NCBI GenBank assembly: GCA_009778275.1
Contig: WRKC01000062.1
Span: 1-7,599 of the forward strand
Direction of reading: 5' to 3'
From: Methanomassiliicoccaceae archaeon
GTDB lineage: Archaea > Thermoplasmatota > Thermoplasmata > Methanomassiliicoccales > Methanomethylophilaceae
Length of the DNA stretch: 7,599 nucleotides
A model generated the notes under the pieces. The model worked only from the letters and a program-made list of their open reading frames with translations. It had not been told where the DNA came from and ran no database searches. Of the stretch, positions 6,090-7,599 are shown piece by piece. The translations under genes were made by a program, and so were the position numbers. How positions within the stretch are numbered: position 1 is the first letter of the stretch; each line of letters begins with the position of its first letter.

Positions 6090-6094
6090 GGTGA
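6088..6094 (+). promoter_or_regulatory. Shine-Dalgarno site deciding the rps8 start, containing part of the rps14 stop
   Basis: GAGGTGA is spaced five bases from the ATG at 6100 and overlaps the rps14 stop TGA (6087-6089) by two bases. The in-frame GTG at 6091 lies within this element and so is unlikely to be the start. Confidence 0.78.
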
Positions 6095-6099
6095 AAAGA

Positions 6100-6489
6100 A
6101 TGCAGAGCGATCCACTTAACGACGCGATGTGCGTCATGAAGAATGCAGCAAGCGATGGAAAGAGCGAATGCACGATCCAGCCATCCTCAAAACTTATCGG
6201 CCGCGTGCTGAAGGTCATGCAGGACCACGGATACATAAACCAGTTCGAGTACATTGAGGACGGCAAGGCAGGAAAGTTCCGGGTAATGATGGAAGGAGCC
6301 ATTAACAACTGCGGCGTGATAAAGCCCAGGTACTCGGTCAAAGCCAACGAGATAGAGAGATTCGAGGCCAGGTATCTCCCGGCCCAGGACTTCGGCGTTC
6401 TCATACTGACGACCACGGCCGGCGTGATCACGCAGGACCGCGCCAAGGAACTTGGCATAGGCGGAAAATTGTTAGCGTACATATATTGA
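6100..6489 (+). CDS. rps8: 30S ribosomal protein S8 (uS8)
   Basis: S8 is a 129-residue 16S rRNA-binding protein of the central domain, and in several organisms it is also a feedback repressor of its own operon. The sequence begins MQSDPLNDAMCVMKNA, then carries PSSKLIGRVLKVMQDHGYINQFEYIEDGKAGKFRV (N-domain), CGVIKPRYSVK, and ERFEARYLPAQDFGVLILTTTAGVITQDRAKELGIGGKLLAYIY. The C-terminal domain has the archaeal S8 TT-x-GV core and the conserved aromatic ending. The length matches archaeal S8 (130) when the ATG at 6100 is used. The GTG three codons upstream would lie inside the ribosome-binding site. No S8-binding stem was identified in the neighbouring mRNA by eye. Confidence 0.97.
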   Translation: MQSDPLNDAMCVMKNAASDGKSECTIQPSSKLIGRVLKVMQDHGYINQFEYIEDGKAGKFRVMMEGAINNCGVIKPRYSVKANEIERFEARYLPAQDFGVLILTTTAGVITQDRAKELGIGGKLLAYIY

Positions 6490-6498
6490 GGAAGAAAG

Positions 6499-7050
6499 AT
6501 GACATTAGCAGGGAAAATCGAAAGCACCATCGCCATCCCCGGTGGGGTGTCCGTCTCCAAGGACGGAAACACCGTGAAGGTCAAAGGACCGAGGGGTGAA
6601 TTGAGCAGAAACTTTGCGTACCCCCGCGTTATTGTTGCAATCGGAGAAGGAGAGGTCAGCGTAAGCTGTGAATATCCAAGAACAAAGGACAAGGCAATGG
6701 TCGGAACGTTCGCGGCCCATATCAAGAACATGATCAAAGGGGTCACGGTAGGTTTCACCTACACCCTTAAGATCGTGTTCTCCCACTTCCCGATGAAAGT
6801 AACAGTGAAAGAAAGCCGCGTGGAGATCAACAACTACATGGGAGGCCACGCCCCGAGATACGCCGACATCGTCGGCGGATGCAAGGTCACGGTCAACGGC
6901 AGCGACGTAACCGTCGAAGGGAACAGCATAGAAGCATGCGGCCAGACGGCAGCGAACATAGAGAAGGCGACATCCAGGCTCGGATTCGACAAGAGGATCT
7001 TCCAGGATGGGATATACATCGTCCACAAATCACACAAGGTGAGAGAATGA
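6499..7050 (+). CDS. rpl6: 50S ribosomal protein L6 (uL6)
   Basis: L6 is a 183-residue protein made of two similar domains that lies near the factor-binding site of the large subunit. It shows IAIPGGVSVSKDGNTVKVKGPRGELSRNF in the first domain. The archaeal/eukaryotic segment VGTFAAHIKNMIKGVTVGFTYTLKIVFSHFPM follows. The second domain ends with DVTVEGNSIEACGQTAANIE and KRIFQDGIYI. At residues 112-120 the usual NFLGEKAPR-type motif of archaea reads NYMGGHAPR, so the glutamate and lysine are replaced by Gly and His. GAGGAAG at 6488-6494, sharing two bases with the rps8 stop, precedes the ATG. The TGA overlaps the rpl32e ATG as ATGA. Confidence 0.97.
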   Translation: MTLAGKIESTIAIPGGVSVSKDGNTVKVKGPRGELSRNFAYPRVIVAIGEGEVSVSCEYPRTKDKAMVGTFAAHIKNMIKGVTVGFTYTLKIVFSHFPMKVTVKESRVEINNYMGGHAPRYADIVGGCKVTVNGSDVTVEGNSIEACGQTAANIEKATSRLGFDKRIFQDGIYIVHKSHKVRE

Positions 7051-7599
7051 GCATAAAGACACTGACGGACCTTCCGGGCCTCAAAGAAGGCAACATACAG
7101 GAACTGGAACAGATCGGGATATCATCCGTGTCCGAGCTCAGGAACGCGGTCTTCGATGAGGCCAGAGTAAAAGAGGTAATAAAAAGTCTCTCCGGGGTCG
7201 GACCAAAGACCGTGGAGAACTGGAAAGCGTTACTGAAGGACGACGCTCAGGAGACAAAGGCCGCCGAACCCAAAGCCAAAGAGGTCGAGATCGTCGACGA
7301 GGTCGAAGAGGAGGGAGAGGCAGAGGTCGTCGAGAGCGGAGAATACGTTGCGAAAGCAAAACCGGAACTCAGCGGCGAGACCGCCGACGCCTTGGCCAAG
7401 AGAGCGATCATCTCAGGCCGCAGGCCCGCGTTCAAGAGACAGGAATGGTTCAGATACTCCAAGCTCGGAGAGAAATGGAGGAAGCCGAAAGGCATACACT
7501 CCAAAATGAAGAGGCGGCTCAAGAGGCGCCCGCCGATGGTGGACATCGGGTTCAGGGGCCCCGCATCGGTAAGAGGACTCCACCCCTCGGGATTCGAGG
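7047..7599 (+). CDS. rpl32e: 50S ribosomal protein L32e (eL32), long form with HhH and acidic linker, 3' end missing
   Basis: L32e is an archaea/eukaryote-specific large-subunit protein. The window shows 184 residues and cuts off the C-terminal part. Residues 1-65 look like a helix-hairpin-helix domain: LTDLPGLKEGNIQELEQIGI, then LSGVGPKTVENWKALL with a canonical G-V-G hairpin at 50-52. Residues 67-100 are a Glu-rich low-complexity linker. The conserved core starts near residue 122 (ISGRRPAFKRQEWFRYSKLG), continues WRKPKGIHSKMKRRLKRRPP and reaches VRGLHPSGFE, all diagnostic of L32e. Short archaeal L32e proteins are about 130-140 residues. Haloarchaeal ones carry a comparable N-terminal extension of HhH plus acidic linker. 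The start at 7047 overlaps rpl6 as ATGA, with AGGTGA at 7037-7042. L19e would normally follow. Confidence 0.95.
   Translation, partial: MSIKTLTDLPGLKEGNIQELEQIGISSVSELRNAVFDEARVKEVIKSLSGVGPKTVENWKALLKDDAQETKAAEPKAKEVEIVDEVEEEGEAEVVESGEYVAKAKPELSGETADALAKRAIISGRRPAFKRQEWFRYSKLGEKWRKPKGIHSKMKRRLKRRPPMVDIGFRGPASVRGLHPSGFE
7281..7345 (+). repeat. Low-complexity GAGGTCGA-rich stretch encoding the acidic linker of L32e
   Basis: GAGGTCGA occurs at 7281-7288 and 7299-7306, and GAGGTCGTCGA at 7323-7333, separated by more Glu codons. It encodes residues 79-99, mostly Glu and Val. It may drift by small in-frame slips between strains. It has no independent function that I can see. Confidence 0.55.

Noticed and set aside
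6479..6488. TATA-like ACATATATTG just before rpl6
   Set aside because: It encodes the conserved C-terminus of S8. A start about 25 bases downstream would fall inside rpl6, and no BRE-like element is seen.
5922..6758. Open frame of 278 codons on the minus strand across rps14, rps8 and rpl6
   Set aside because: It is antisense to three well-recognised genes, and its translation has no family-like pattern.

Overview
This window is a stretch of an archaeal ribosomal-protein superoperon (the S10 cluster running into the spc cluster). All genes are on the + strand. The organism is archaeal: there are archaea/eukaryote-only proteins (S4e, L32e, aIF1, the RNase P protein Rnp1), the zinc-binding form of S14 and the archaeal form of S17. 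The order L29-aIF1-Rnp1-S17 is typical of euryarchaeotes. My best guess is Thermoplasmatota, possibly the Methanomassiliicoccales. That rests on protein style, heavy AGG/AGA and ATA codon use, and the absence of TAG stops, and it is inference only.

Layout: L4 (C-terminal 81 residues, cut by the left edge), L23, L2, S19, L22, S3, L29, translation initiation factor aIF1, RNase P component Rnp1, S17, L14, L24, S4e, L5, S14 (48 aa), S8, L6 and L32e (cut by the right edge). Neighbours overlap or lie within about 11 bases of each other. No intergenic region is long enough to hold a promoter, an RNA gene or a terminator, and no mobile element or CRISPR array is visible. Promoters and terminators must lie outside the window.

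The genes work together as one transcription and translation unit. It makes large-subunit proteins (L4, L23, L2, L22, L29, L14, L24, L5, L6, L32e), small-subunit proteins (S19, S3, S17, S4e, S14, S8), a factor for start-codon selection (aIF1) and a tRNA 5'-end maturation protein (Rnp1). Coupling looks strong: five junctions are ATGA overlaps, two are one-base overlaps, and in several others the TGA stop lies inside the next gene's Shine-Dalgarno sequence.

I see no undescribed system here. The points most worth a second look are the helix-hairpin-helix plus acidic N-terminal extension of L32e, the stop-codon/Shine-Dalgarno nesting, the basic N-terminal extension of S19, the absence of TAG stops and a changed motif in L6.
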